DNA of 64,000 nucleotides. It comes from Planctomycetaceae bacterium (GTDB taxonomy: Bacteria; Planctomycetota; Phycisphaerae; Phycisphaerales; SM1A02). The notes below the pieces were generated by a model. The model made no database searches. It had not been told where the DNA came from and was given only the letters and a program-made list of their open reading frames with translations. How positions within the stretch are numbered: position 1 is the first letter of the stretch; the number at the start of each line of letters is the position of its first letter. Below, one piece after another: positions 7,975-16,987 of this stretch. Where the stretch lies: positions 1 through 64,000 of the forward strand of contig JAIXYQ010000002.1 in NCBI GenBank assembly GCA_027490145.1. Direction: 5' to 3'. Made by a program: the position numbers and the translations under genes.

Positions 7975-9354
7975 ATGCCGACCGCTCCTGTGTACGACAG
8001 CCTCCTCGACATGGTGGGCAATACGCCCATGCTCCGCCTGCGTCACCTCGACACGGGCTGCTGCGAGCTCTACGTGAAGCTCGAGAACCTCAACCCGGGA
8101 CAGTCGATCAAGGACCGGATCGCGGTCGAGATGGTCGCCGCAGCCGAACGCTCCGGCGCCCTCAAGCCGGGCGGGACCATCGTCGAGGCCACCGCAGGCA
8201 ACACGGGCATCGCGCTGGCGCTCATCGCGGCCCTCAAGGGGTACCGGCTGGTCGTGGTCATGCCCGACAAGATGAGCGAGGAGAAGGTCAGCCACCTGCG
8301 CGCCATGGGTGCCGAGGTGCGCATGACCCGGTCCGACGTGGCCAAGGGCCACCCCGACTACTACCAGGACGTGGCCGAGCGGCTCTCCAAGGAGATCCCC
8401 AACTCGATCTACGTGAACCAGTTCGCCAATCCCGCGAATCCCCTCGCCCACGAACGCACGACCGGGCCCGAGATCTGGGAACAGATGGGCGGCCGCATCG
8501 ATGCGTTCGTGGCTGGCGTCGGTTCGGGCGGCACGGTGAGTGGCGTGGGCCGATTCCTCAAGTCGAAGGACCCCAAGGTGCAGATCATCCTGGCGGATCC
8601 AGCCGGGTCGATCCTCGCACCACTGGTGAACGAAGGCCGCTCGGTCGAGCCGGGGTCATGGCTCGTCGAGGGCATCGGCGAGGACTTCGTGCCGTCGATC
8701 CTGGATCTGTCGCTGGTCTCGAAGGCCTACACGGTCACCGACGCCGAGGCGTTCGAGACCGTCCGCCAGCTCCTGGTGAAGGAGGGCGTCCTGGCAGGAT
8801 CGAGCGTCGGGGTGCTGCTGCACGCGGCCTTGCGGTATTGCCGTGAGCAGACGGAACCCAAGCGCGTGGTCACGCTGATCTGCGATTCGGGCGCCAAGTA
8901 CCTGAGCAAGATGTACAACGACTTCTGGATGGTCGACCAGGGCATGCTCCAGCGCGAGCGCACCGGCGACCTGCGCGACCTCATCGCGCGCCGCCACGAC
9001 CGCAAGGAGGACTTCACGCTGTCGCCCGCCCTGCCCCTGGCGCAGGCGGTCAAGCGCATGCGCATGTACTCCGTCAGCCAGATGGCCGTGCTGGATGAGC
9101 GGGACCGCGTGCTCGGCATCATCGACGAGAGCGACATCCTGCTCGCGCTCTACCGTGACCGCGGCTCGCTGCAGCGCCCCGTGGGTGAGTTCATGACCAG
9201 CAACCTGGAGACGGTGCCGCCGACCGCCCGCCCCGAGGACCTGATCCCGATCTTCCGGGCCGACCGCGTGGCGATCGTCGTGGACGGTGATCGCTACTGT
9301 GGGCTCATCACGCGCATCGATCTCATCAACTGGCTGCGCCAGCAGACCGCCTGA
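7975..9354 (+). CDS. Cystathionine beta-synthase with C-terminal CBS pair
   Basis: A PLP enzyme that condenses serine (or O-acetylserine) with homocysteine to cystathionine, step one of reverse transsulfuration. The 459-residue protein has a fold-type II catalytic domain (1-330) with the PLP lysine at 46 in QSIKDRIA, the AGNTGIALAL substrate loop near 74 and the phosphate-binding GSGGTVSG near 183. Two CBS domains follow (about 340-395 and 400-459), as in eukaryotic-type CBS, so allosteric control by an adenosine ligand is plausible. A cysteine synthase with added CBS domains is the alternative. The gene is followed after 14 bases by a gamma-lyase/synthase gene, which supports the transsulfuration role. 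Confidence 0.88.
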   Translation: MPTAPVYDSLLDMVGNTPMLRLRHLDTGCCELYVKLENLNPGQSIKDRIAVEMVAAAERSGALKPGGTIVEATAGNTGIALALIAALKGYRLVVVMPDKMSEEKVSHLRAMGAEVRMTRSDVAKGHPDYYQDVAERLSKEIPNSIYVNQFANPANPLAHERTTGPEIWEQMGGRIDAFVAGVGSGGTVSGVGRFLKSKDPKVQIILADPAGSILAPLVNEGRSVEPGSWLVEGIGEDFVPSILDLSLVSKAYTVTDAEAFETVRQLLVKEGVLAGSSVGVLLHAALRYCREQTEPKRVVTLICDSGAKYLSKMYNDFWMVDQGMLQRERTGDLRDLIARRHDRKEDFTLSPALPLAQAVKRMRMYSVSQMAVLDERDRVLGIIDESDILLALYRDRGSLQRPVGEFMTSNLETVPPTARPEDLIPIFRADRVAIVVDGDRYCGLITRIDLINWLRQQTA

Positions 9355-9368
9355 ACCCGGAACCACCC

Positions 9369-10580
9369 ATGTCCCACGACACCTCCCGGCTCCACCTCGA
9401 CACCCGCTGCATCCACGGCGGACAGCACCCCGATCCCTCGACCGGCGCGGTCATGCCGCCGATCGCCACCAGCAGCACGTTCATCCAGGATTCGCCGGGT
9501 GTGCACAAGGGCTTCGAGTATTCGCGCAGCCACAACGCCACGCGCTTCGCGTTCGAGCGTTGCCTGGGCAGCCTCGAGTCGAGCGGGCTCTCCGAGGACC
9601 AGGACAGGACCTGCGGTGGATTCGCCTTCGCCAGCGGGCTTGCCGCGATCGGCACGGCGCTCGAGCTCCTCGATGCGGGCGACTGCATCGTGTGCATGGA
9701 TGACGTGTACGGCGGCACCAACCGCCTGCTCAACCGCGTCCGTGCGCGCAGCCAGGGACTCAAGGTCGTGCACGTCGACATGACCGACGCCGCCAAGCTC
9801 GACGCGGCGGTCAAGGCCCATGCGCCGCGCATGCTCTGGGTCGAGACACCGACGAATCCCACCCTCAAGCTGGTCGACCTCACGGCGGTGGCCGCCATCG
9901 GCAAGGCCGCCGGAGCCATCACGGTCTGTGACAACACCTTCGCCACGCCCATGCTCACGCGGCCGCTCGAACTCGGCTGCGACATGGTGATGCACTCGAC
10001 GACCAAGTACATCGGCGGTCACAGCGACACGGTGGGCGGCGCACTGGTCACCGGTCGCCCGGACCTCTGCGAAAAGCTGCGCTTCATGCAGAACGCGATC
10101 GGCAGCGTGATGGGCCCCTTCGACGCGTACCTCGGCCTTCGCGGCGTGAAGACGCTGGCGGTGCGCATGCAGCGCCACTGCGAGAGCGCGATGCGCGTGG
10201 CGCAGTGGCTCGAGCGCCACCCCAAGGTCGAGCGCGTCGTCTATCCGGGCCTGGCCAGCCACCCGCAGCATGCGCTCGCCGCCCGCCAGATGCGCCTGCA
10301 CGGCCAGCCGGCCTTCGGCGGCATGATCACGATCTTCCTCAGGGGTGGGATCCGTGAGAGCCGCGCGTTCCTCGAGCATGTGCACCTCTTCGCGCTCGCC
10401 GAGAGCCTCGGTGGCGTCGAGAGCCTGATCGAGCATCCGGCGATCATGACCCACGCCAGCGTGCCCGAAGCGATGCGGGCCGAACTGGGCATCAGCGATT
10501 CGCTGGTGCGCCTGAGCGTGGGCATCGAGCACGCCGACGATCTGCTCGCCGACCTGGACGCTGCGCTCACGCACTGCTGA
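9369..10580 (+). CDS. Cystathionine gamma-lyase or gamma-synthase
   Basis: A PLP enzyme of the Cys/Met metabolism family (403 residues, full length). The PLP lysine is at 213 in STTKYIGGHSD. Other family blocks are DDVYGGTNRL near 111, WVETPTNPT near 157, the cofactor aspartate in CDNTFATP near 188, and SLGGVESLIEHP near the C-terminus. Sequence alone cannot separate gamma-lyase (cystathionine to cysteine) from gamma-synthase. The coupled cystathionine beta-synthase gene favours gamma-lyase, completing homocysteine-to-cysteine conversion. It converges on the last gene of the VWA/ExbBD cluster with only 26 bases between, and I see no terminator there. Confidence 0.88.
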   Translation: MSHDTSRLHLDTRCIHGGQHPDPSTGAVMPPIATSSTFIQDSPGVHKGFEYSRSHNATRFAFERCLGSLESSGLSEDQDRTCGGFAFASGLAAIGTALELLDAGDCIVCMDDVYGGTNRLLNRVRARSQGLKVVHVDMTDAAKLDAAVKAHAPRMLWVETPTNPTLKLVDLTAVAAIGKAAGAITVCDNTFATPMLTRPLELGCDMVMHSTTKYIGGHSDTVGGALVTGRPDLCEKLRFMQNAIGSVMGPFDAYLGLRGVKTLAVRMQRHCESAMRVAQWLERHPKVERVVYPGLASHPQHALAARQMRLHGQPAFGGMITIFLRGGIRESRAFLEHVHLFALAESLGGVESLIEHPAIMTHASVPEAMRAELGISDSLVRLSVGIEHADDLLADLDAALTHC

Positions 10581-10606
10581 GCAGCGCGCGCCGGGACACG
10601 GCCCCG

Positions 10607-11332
10607 TCACCTGGTCGCCGACCAGCGTCCGTCGCGCCACCACCATGTGGCGTCGTCGATGCCGAACGCACCGACGGGATCACGCGCATCGATCTCCGGG
10701 ATCGGTGCGCCGAGCCCACAGCGGAGTTCATCGAGTGCGCGGGGCGACCGGGCCAGCAAGGCTGCCTCCACCGCCATGAGCTGATCGGCCTGCCGTGGCG
10801 AGAGCTGCGGCGGCGCCGATGCGGAGAGCCCGGTGCAGGCGCGGATGAAGCCCTCGCCACCGCCGGGAAGGAGCGCGCCCCAGGCGCGCGCAAGCGCCAC
10901 GCACGATGGATCGCGCCCCAGCCGCTGCGCCTGCAGCGATCGGCCCGCACGGTAGTGCGAGATCAACTCGGCGAATCGCAGTCGATCGGCATCGGGCGCC
11001 ACGCGCGTTGCGCCCGTCACGCGCGAGGGGGCCAGCATCCGCGCGAGCGCATGCCAGGTCGCCCAGGCACCATGGCCACCGGATGGGTCCTCGAGCGAGG
11101 CCATGCCCAAGGCCGCGCTGGCCGCCATGCCGGGATCATCCGCCGCCGCCGCCAACGAACCGCAGCGACGGTAGAGCTGGCGCGCCAGGTCGACGTCGCC
11201 ATCGCGCGCGGCATCTTCGCCCGCCTCGAGGTAGTCCAACGGCCGTGACGGATCGAGGCCGACGAGTCGCTCCGACAGCGGAGGCACCAGCCCGATGGCG
11301 AGCAGCATGGCCACGATCCTCACCATGACCAC
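10607..11332 (-). CDS. Secreted protein of unknown function, last gene of VWA/ExbBD cluster
   Basis: No family recognised. The 241-residue product starts with a short hydrophobic signal-like segment (about 3-19). It then has an alanine-rich helical body with SEL1/TPR-like spacing (AARDGDVDLARQLYRRCGSLAAAADDPGMAASAALGMASL), and ends in a tryptophan-rich tail ending DDATWWWRDGRWSATR. Its start overlaps the upstream gene by 13 bases; ATG at 11332 or 11326 are both possible. It is the eighth and last gene of a continuously overlapping set, so it is probably made with the ExbB/ExbD machinery. Confidence 0.6.
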   Translation of the reverse strand: MVMVRIVAMLLAIGLVPPLSERLVGLDPSRPLDYLEAGEDAARDGDVDLARQLYRRCGSLAAAADDPGMAASAALGMASLEDPSGGHGAWATWHALARMLAPSRVTGATRVAPDADRLRFAELISHYRAGRSLQAQRLGRDPSCVALARAWGALLPGGGEGFIRACTGLSASAPPQLSPRQADQLMAVEAALLARSPRALDELRCGLGAPIPEIDARDPVGAFGIDDATWWWRDGRWSATR

Positions 11333-13047
11333 CGCCCTGCGCGGACGCCGATGGCGCGCGTGATCGCGCGTTGGTTGGCGATGGCCTGTTCGAGTGCGCT
11401 CGACGCCTCCGCGCGCGCCGACGCGACGGCCTCCAGCGCACGCTCGGCCGCTGCACGTTCGCTCCGCGAAGGACCATTGGCCGGGAGCGCCAGGGCGTCC
11501 AGCAGCGCCGACTGCCAGGCGATGAACCGAGCCACCTCGCTGTCAGCCGCACGCAGCCGCAGCGATGCAGCCGCCCGCGCGGCCGGCGTGCCGCTGCTGC
11601 CCTGCACGATCGCCTCGATCGTCGACGTGCCCAAGTCACCATCGACGCCACGCGCCGGCACCGCCCCGAGCAGTGGTGCCATCCGCTCCCACGAGAGTTG
11701 GCACGCCGCCACACGCTGGCGGATCGAGTCGGACTCGCCCTGCGCCAGCGCGATCGCCCGTTCGACGAGCGCCAGGCGGATCCTGATCGCACCGTCGGTC
11801 GAGGATGCATCGAGTCCCGCCCGGCCCAGCCATGCACCGATCGCCGACGAGGCCCGCGCTGCATCGGCGACCGGCAGCGCATCGAGCCAACCCATCGCCA
11901 TCTCGGCGCTCGAGGCGAATCGGGCCTGCGTCACCGAACGCGCGCGACGCGAGAGTCCGTCCTCGGGGCCGCAGCCCAGGAACGCCAACGTCCGAGCATC
12001 AGCGGGGGCGATCTCGTTGGCTGCACCGAGCCAGCGATTGAGGGCGAGTACGCGCGCCTCGGGGCCATCGGCTCGCTCGATCGCCACCGCGAGGCCCCCA
12101 TCGCCGACGGAGCGCCTGCGCTGCGCCGCGGGTTCAGGAGCCCGGAACGACTCCGGCATGCCATCGAGGATGAGTCGCGCATCGGCGGTGCGACCCGCAT
12201 CGAGCAGGAGCGCCGCTTCCGTCAGCGCCTGCACGCGCTCGAGCAGCGAGAGCTCCGCATCCACGCCGGCACCGGCGGAGAGTCGCGATCCCTCCAGCCG
12301 GGCCGCGAGCTGGTCCCAGTCGGTCGACGGTGCCGGAGCGCGCTGGCGCGTGGGCGCGGGGGCATCCGGCACCGACGGAACGGATGATGGTGCGTTCGGC
12401 TGCGCCGTGGACGGCGGCGTGTCCGGCGCGGGCCCGGGTGGCGGTTGCTCAGTCTCACGCGGCGCGGGTTCATCCGCATCAACGATGGGCGTGCGCTCGT
12501 CGTTGCCCGGTTGGGCCGCGCGGCCCCGATCGAGCACCGCCAACGTGAGGGTGGCCGTGGCAGCGAGCGCCAGGATCGCGGCCATCGAGCCGATCGCCCA
12601 TGGCAACCACGATCGATCGCGATCGCGCTGCGGGGGCGGGTCGACCGGCGCCACCGTGGCCATCGGCGCTGCACCCGCCTCGCCCGACGGGCCACCGAGC
12701 AATTCCACGAGCGCGATGGGATCGACGCCGTGCATCGCGGCCCAGCGCAGTGCGCGCTGGCGAGCCTTGCGGTTCCAGCCACCAGAGCTCGCCACCAGAG
12801 CTCGCAGGCCGTCGGGATCAGGGGCTCCGCTCACCCGGTCGATGAGTTCGCGCGCGGCCGCGCGCAGCCGCGCACGCGCAGCGATGAACGCGGGATCCTG
12901 TTCGGGGAACCGTGCATGCACCACACGAAGGCGCTGCGTCGCCCGTTCAAGGATCTCCTCGCGCGAGGCGTCGGGCGCGACACCGATGAGTTCGTGCGCG
13001 GGCGCGTTGGGTGCCACGCCGAAGCATGCCTGGATCGCGTCGATCAT
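11320..13047 (-). CDS. Membrane protein with degenerate J-like N-terminus
   Basis: Unknown function, 575 residues. The N-terminus (about 17-60: HELIGVAPDASREEILERA followed by a second helix) looks like helices I-II of a J domain, but the HPD signature is replaced by ARFP, so a DnaK-stimulating role is doubtful. A basic stretch and one transmembrane helix (about 147-172) follow, then a Pro-rich linker (180-260) and a long alanine-rich helical domain presumably outside the membrane. The ATG at 13047 overlaps the upstream stop as ATGA; an ATG further upstream lies inside the previous gene and is rejected. The layout suggests a cytoplasmic sensor or adaptor tied to a periplasmic domain. Confidence 0.6.
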   Translation of the reverse strand: MIDAIQACFGVAPNAPAHELIGVAPDASREEILERATQRLRVVHARFPEQDPAFIAARARLRAAARELIDRVSGAPDPDGLRALVASSGGWNRKARQRALRWAAMHGVDPIALVELLGGPSGEAGAAPMATVAPVDPPPQRDRDRSWLPWAIGSMAAILALAATATLTLAVLDRGRAAQPGNDERTPIVDADEPAPRETEQPPPGPAPDTPPSTAQPNAPSSVPSVPDAPAPTRQRAPAPSTDWDQLAARLEGSRLSAGAGVDAELSLLERVQALTEAALLLDAGRTADARLILDGMPESFRAPEPAAQRRRSVGDGGLAVAIERADGPEARVLALNRWLGAANEIAPADARTLAFLGCGPEDGLSRRARSVTQARFASSAEMAMGWLDALPVADAARASSAIGAWLGRAGLDASSTDGAIRIRLALVERAIALAQGESDSIRQRVAACQLSWERMAPLLGAVPARGVDGDLGTSTIEAIVQGSSGTPAARAAASLRLRAADSEVARFIAWQSALLDALALPANGPSRSERAAAERALEAVASARAEASSALEQAIANQRAITRAIGVRAGRWSW

Positions 13048-15479
13048 CCATCCACCCCCAATCGACGGGCCAACTCGGCAAGGGGCGCGGCCTGCTGCCC
13101 CTGCTTCCAACCCGGCGTCAGCGTGAGGAGCTGTCGCAGCGCGGTGCGGGCGCGCTCCGGGTCAACCCTCGACAACGAGTCGATCAGCATGACATCGACC
13201 GATGAGCGTTCGGGATCATCCGACGCCAGCCCCGCGGCCAGACGGGTTCCCCACGTCACCGCGCGCGCATCGTCCTTCGCCGCCCGGGCTGCAGCGAAGG
13301 CGCTCAACAACGTGGCCCGGTCGGGTGATCGATCGACCAGGGCCGTCAACACAGTCATCAAGCGCGGAACCAACGAAACTTCCGCGGCACGCACCGCGAC
13401 GGTCGCCACCTGGACCCAGGTCAATGCCGCCGCTCGATCCTCCAGGGGATCGATGCCCTCCTGCGCCAGGGTCGCGATCTCGGTCGCCAGTCGATCCCGC
13501 CGCGCCGGCTCGATCGAGCCTTGGCGAATTGCCTCCCACGATGCATCAAGCACCACGCGAGCGGCCTTCGTGCGCTGCACGCCGTCGAGGGCACCCAGTG
13601 CCGCGAGTGCCTGTTCGGGGTAGCCGCGCGCACAGGCGACACCGACCGTGGCTTGCGCGACCACGGTTCGCTCCGCCGGATCGAGCGCCTCCTGCGACCG
13701 CGCCGAGGCGATCTCGTCGAGCAGCGCGCCGGCGCGAGCGACGGTCGCGGGCGATCGGAACCAGGGCAGCATCGCCGTGACCAGTTGCCGCAGCGCGATC
13801 GGGTCGATCCGTCCATCCGGCCACGCGGTGCTGGGTGCCGGCACCGCACGCATGACGAGCTCCGCCAGGCGGAGTCGATCGGCCGGAGCGGCCTTGCGCA
13901 TCCGCTCGTAGGCCGCGGCGCAGAGCGCCTCCTGCGCGCGCCGCCACGCAGGATCGGCTTCATCGACCGCCTCGAGCGCCAGCAGCACGGCGTCGTCATC
14001 GATCCCCTGCGACGCCGCGAGGATCGCCGCCCGCGTCGTCCACTCACCTGCCGGCGGCCCGGCGAGGAAGGCCAGCGACTCCTCGCGCAGAGCGGGATCC
14101 TTCGCTGCGGACAGCGCCTGCAGACGAAGCCACCGCACGGCGGGAGCAGGCTCGCGCGACTGGGCGATGCACTCGCCCACGATAGCCGCCGCCTGCGGTG
14201 CATCGCCCGCCCGCAACAAGAGACGCGCCGCCTCGAGCTTCAGCGTGATCGCCGCCGAACCCTTGGTGTTCGCCGCCACGCCGAGCGCACCGTTCGCGGC
14301 ACGGCGCAGCGCATCGGGCGTGGCCGATCGATCACTCGACGCGTTCGCCAACGCGCCAAGCGCCTGCACGACCCCACTCGCACCCGACGGCGGAAGCGCC
14401 TGCGCCACCCACGAGACCAAGTCGCCGCGACCCGAGGCAAGCAGCATCGGAAGTGCTGCTTCGACGACCCGCAAGGCTTCGGCATCGGTCGCACCGAGCC
14501 GTGCGGCGCGGCGCGCCACCCGGGCGAGCGCAGGCTCGAAACCCTGCGGAACCTGCCCCGCACCCGTGAGCAGCACGCGGGCGCGCGTCCAATCCCGTGC
14601 ATCGAGGCACACCTGCAGCCGCCACTCCATCGCGGCGGTCCGGACGGCCGGTGCGGTCACGGGATCGTCGCAGAGTTCCAGCCAACGCATGGCATCACTG
14701 GCACCTCCGCGCGGCAGGAGCGCCCTGGCCTGCGCCATGCCCACGATCGCCCAGGCATAGACCTCGTCCGAGCGCAGATCCACGCTGACCTCTTCCGGCT
14801 TGGGGGAACGCGCATCGATCTCGAGCACCTCGGCCAGCGGGCGGATCGCCGACTCCGCAAGATCCTCGACGCCGCGTCCCTCACCCTGGGCCCGAAGCCA
14901 GGCACCTTGCAGCCTCGACCACGCCAACCGCGAGCGAAGCAGCTGTTCGAAGCCCGGCGGCGTGCGCGAACCCAAGTCCTCGACCATCGCATGCGACAGG
15001 GACTCTGCGCGTGCCGCCCATCCCGTGGCCTGCGCGACCTCAGCCGCGGGCACATCATCGCCGGCACGCAGGCGACCGATCACCTGACTGCTCGCATCGA
15101 GCAGGCGCGCCACGCAGGCCATGCCGGGCGCATCGACGTGCACCGTGGCGAACTGGTCGAGGATGCGCTCCAGCCGCTGCGCCAAGGCATCGGCAAGTTC
15201 CGGATCGGCCGCTTCCGCCATGGGTTCGATGACCCGCACCAGGGCGCGCGCCACGGCCTCGCGCGCCTCGGGCGTGGCCGCCTGGTCGAAGCGTCGTTCG
15301 GCCACATGCCACGACAGCCGATCAAGCCGCAGCGATCCGGACAGGCGCTCGAGCGCTGCGGCATCGGCATCGAGGCATTCCTGGTCTGCGTGCGAGGGCC
15401 GTGCGCCGGCGACCATCGCCAGCAGCACCACCGCCATCAGCGACGGAGTCCGCGACCTGCCGTCACCGCGCGGGGGCAT
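13044..15479 (-). CDS. Large secreted helical-repeat protein in VWA/ExbBD cluster
   Basis: No known family assigned. The ATG at 15479 gives 811 residues with a signal peptide ending near SHAD (about residue 31). The rest is a long run of amphipathic alanine-rich helices, consistent with a TPR- or HEAT-like solenoid in the periplasm. I rejected the longer reading back to 15803 because its extra 108 residues are an Arg/Ser-rich shadow of exbD. It overlaps the upstream exbD gene by 17 bases and the downstream gene by ATGA. A scaffold that takes energy from the ExbB/ExbD complex is a reasonable guess, not a demonstrated function. Confidence 0.65.
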   Translation of the reverse strand: MPPRGDGRSRTPSLMAVVLLAMVAGARPSHADQECLDADAAALERLSGSLRLDRLSWHVAERRFDQAATPEAREAVARALVRVIEPMAEAADPELADALAQRLERILDQFATVHVDAPGMACVARLLDASSQVIGRLRAGDDVPAAEVAQATGWAARAESLSHAMVEDLGSRTPPGFEQLLRSRLAWSRLQGAWLRAQGEGRGVEDLAESAIRPLAEVLEIDARSPKPEEVSVDLRSDEVYAWAIVGMAQARALLPRGGASDAMRWLELCDDPVTAPAVRTAAMEWRLQVCLDARDWTRARVLLTGAGQVPQGFEPALARVARRAARLGATDAEALRVVEAALPMLLASGRGDLVSWVAQALPPSGASGVVQALGALANASSDRSATPDALRRAANGALGVAANTKGSAAITLKLEAARLLLRAGDAPQAAAIVGECIAQSREPAPAVRWLRLQALSAAKDPALREESLAFLAGPPAGEWTTRAAILAASQGIDDDAVLLALEAVDEADPAWRRAQEALCAAAYERMRKAAPADRLRLAELVMRAVPAPSTAWPDGRIDPIALRQLVTAMLPWFRSPATVARAGALLDEIASARSQEALDPAERTVVAQATVGVACARGYPEQALAALGALDGVQRTKAARVVLDASWEAIRQGSIEPARRDRLATEIATLAQEGIDPLEDRAAALTWVQVATVAVRAAEVSLVPRLMTVLTALVDRSPDRATLLSAFAAARAAKDDARAVTWGTRLAAGLASDDPERSSVDVMLIDSLSRVDPERARTALRQLLTLTPGWKQGQQAAPLAELARRLGVDG

Positions 15480-15867
15480 AGGCCACCTCCGCGAATCCTG
15501 CATCGGTCGCCGCCTGCATCGCGGCCGCCACCGACGCCACCGAGGCACTGTCATGCCCGCGCACGAGCAGGCCCGCTTCCTTCGGCAGTCGCTCGAGGAT
15601 CGCCCGCAGGTCGTCACGCGTGGCGACGGCATTGCCGCCCACGGTGAACGCTGTCGCTCCGCCGCCGCGGACCTCGACCACCTGCGGCCGCAACTCGCTG
15701 GCCATCGATGCGGCCCGCGCGGCGAGGGCCGCCGCGAGCTGCTCCTCGCGGCGCTCGACACCGGTCGTGAAGATGAAGTACGCCAGGAGCAGGAACGTGG
15801 CATCGATCATGCTGGTCATGCCCAGCACGATGCGACCACCACGACGCCCGCTCCGGGCGAACCTCAT
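15463..15867 (-). CDS. ExbD/TolR-family protein, second copy
   Basis: Small inner-membrane protein (134 residues) that couples proton flow through ExbB/TolQ to work in the envelope. A basic cytoplasmic N-terminus leads into one transmembrane helix with the family aspartate in MTSMIDATFLLLAYFIFTT (about residues 18-37), so the proton-carrying residue is kept. A periplasmic domain with the TolR-like GLLVRGHDSASVASVAAAMQ stretch follows. ATG 15867 overlaps the stop of the first exbD copy as ATGA. It has two tyrosine/phenylalanine substitutions in the helix relative to its neighbour, so the two ExbD copies probably form a heteromeric complex. Confidence 0.85.
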   Translation of the reverse strand: MRFARSGRRGGRIVLGMTSMIDATFLLLAYFIFTTGVERREEQLAAALAARAASMASELRPQVVEVRGGGATAFTVGGNAVATRDDLRAILERLPKEAGLLVRGHDSASVASVAAAMQAATDAGFAEVAYAPAR

Positions 15868-16277
15868 CGGCTGCCTCCGGGCGTGGTGGCCAACCGGATG
15901 CCATCGAAGCCCGCCTTCCGGCACGCCTCGATCACGTCGTTCAGGCGTGCACCGGGTGCGCTGCGGTCGGCACGCACCACGGGGACATGCCGGCCACGTT
16001 CGGCGAGCGATGCGCGCGCCGCGTCGGTCAACTCATCCATCGTGACCGTGCGTCCGGCGAGTTCGCACTGGCCATCGGCTCGGATCGAGACCACGAGCCC
16101 CGGACCCGTCGGCGAAGGATCGGGAGCCCCGGCCTCGCGCGGCAAGTCCAGCTGCACGCGGTTGGCCTGCGCGATCGCCGCGGTCGTGAGGAAGAAGATG
16201 AGCAACTGGAAGACGATGTCGATCATCGGCGTCATGTCGACGCCGCCCTCGGCCGCCATCCGCCGGGCGAACCTCAT
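15864..16277 (-). CDS. ExbD/TolR-family protein, first copy
   Basis: 137-residue bitopic inner-membrane protein. After a short N-terminus (MRFARRMAAEGG) comes the transmembrane helix VDMTPMIDIVFQLLIFFLTT with the conserved proton-binding aspartate near 19. The periplasmic domain ends in PVVRADRSAPGARLNDVIEA, the usual ExbD fold. The ATG at 16277 overlaps the ExbB stop as ATGA. Together with ExbB and the second ExbD it should form a proton-motive-force-driven motor. No TonB, TolA or TonB-dependent receptor gene lies nearby, so the output of the motor differs from classical iron uptake or Tol-Pal. Confidence 0.9.
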   Translation of the reverse strand: MRFARRMAAEGGVDMTPMIDIVFQLLIFFLTTAAIAQANRVQLDLPREAGAPDPSPTGPGLVVSIRADGQCELAGRTVTMDELTDAARASLAERGRHVPVVRADRSAPGARLNDVIEACRKAGFDGIRLATTPGGSR

Positions 16278-16987
16278 GCACGACCCCCTCGGCCCTTGGC
16301 GGCATGGCGCTCGAGTTCGGCGACGACGCGGTCGCACTCGTCACCCACGATCGCCACGATCCGCGTGAGCCGGGTGCGCAGGAACGTGTGCAGCGCAATG
16401 CACGGAATCGCGACGCAGAGACCCTGGAACGTCGTGATGAGTGCGATCGAGATGTTCTCCGCGAGCCGTTGGTAGTAGCCCGAGTCGTTGACGGCGCTGG
16501 ACGCCACGGTCTCGAAGGCGCCGATCATCCCCTGCACCGTGCCCAAGAGGCCCAGCAGCGTGGCGATGTTCGCGATCGCCGCAAGCCAGTCCAGGCGCTG
16601 CTCCAGCTGCATCGACTCCTCGCCGCCGGCATCCTCCATGGCGCTGCGGGCCTCGAGCGGACCGAGCGGTCCCTGGCTGGCGCGCTTGAGCCCGGCGCGC
16701 AGCACGCGGCCGGCGAAGCAGTCGGCATCGGCGAGTTTGAGGCGCTCGAGCGCCCTGCCGAACTGGCCCTGCTCGGCCATCGTGTTGACGTCATCCATCA
16801 ACGACGACGGCGCCAGCGACGCCGCGCGCACGTGCACGAGCTGGGCCAGGCCCAGCGCGACAGCCACCACGCTCAGGCCGAGGATGACGTACCCCACCAC
16901 ACCGCCGCCGGTGATGTAGCGCAGGTAGGTGGCCGAGGCCTCCTGGGCAAGGATCGGCAGGGAGTCGAGGCCAAGCAGCGCATGCAT
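16274..16987 (-). CDS. ExbB/TolQ/MotA-family proton channel subunit
   Basis: 237 residues with three transmembrane segments (about 26-48, 133-157 and 178-200). A cytoplasmic loop lies between the first and second. The conserved ANIATLLGLLGTVQGMIGAF and ISIALITTFQGLCVAIPCIA blocks are characteristic of TolQ/ExbB. A longer reading upstream is rejected as a shadow of the previous gene. The start forms a TGATG overlap with the upstream stop, so translation is coupled. It is the channel part of the motor with the two ExbD proteins. Confidence 0.9.
   Translation of the reverse strand: MHALLGLDSLPILAQEASATYLRYITGGGVVGYVILGLSVVAVALGLAQLVHVRAASLAPSSLMDDVNTMAEQGQFGRALERLKLADADCFAGRVLRAGLKRASQGPLGPLEARSAMEDAGGEESMQLEQRLDWLAAIANIATLLGLLGTVQGMIGAFETVASSAVNDSGYYQRLAENISIALITTFQGLCVAIPCIALHTFLRTRLTRIVAIVGDECDRVVAELERHAAKGRGGRA

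Noticed and set aside
15480-15803. N-terminal extension of the 811-residue secreted protein
   Set aside because: The extra residues overlap exbD in another frame, are Arg/Ser-rich, and would hide the signal peptide that begins at 15479.
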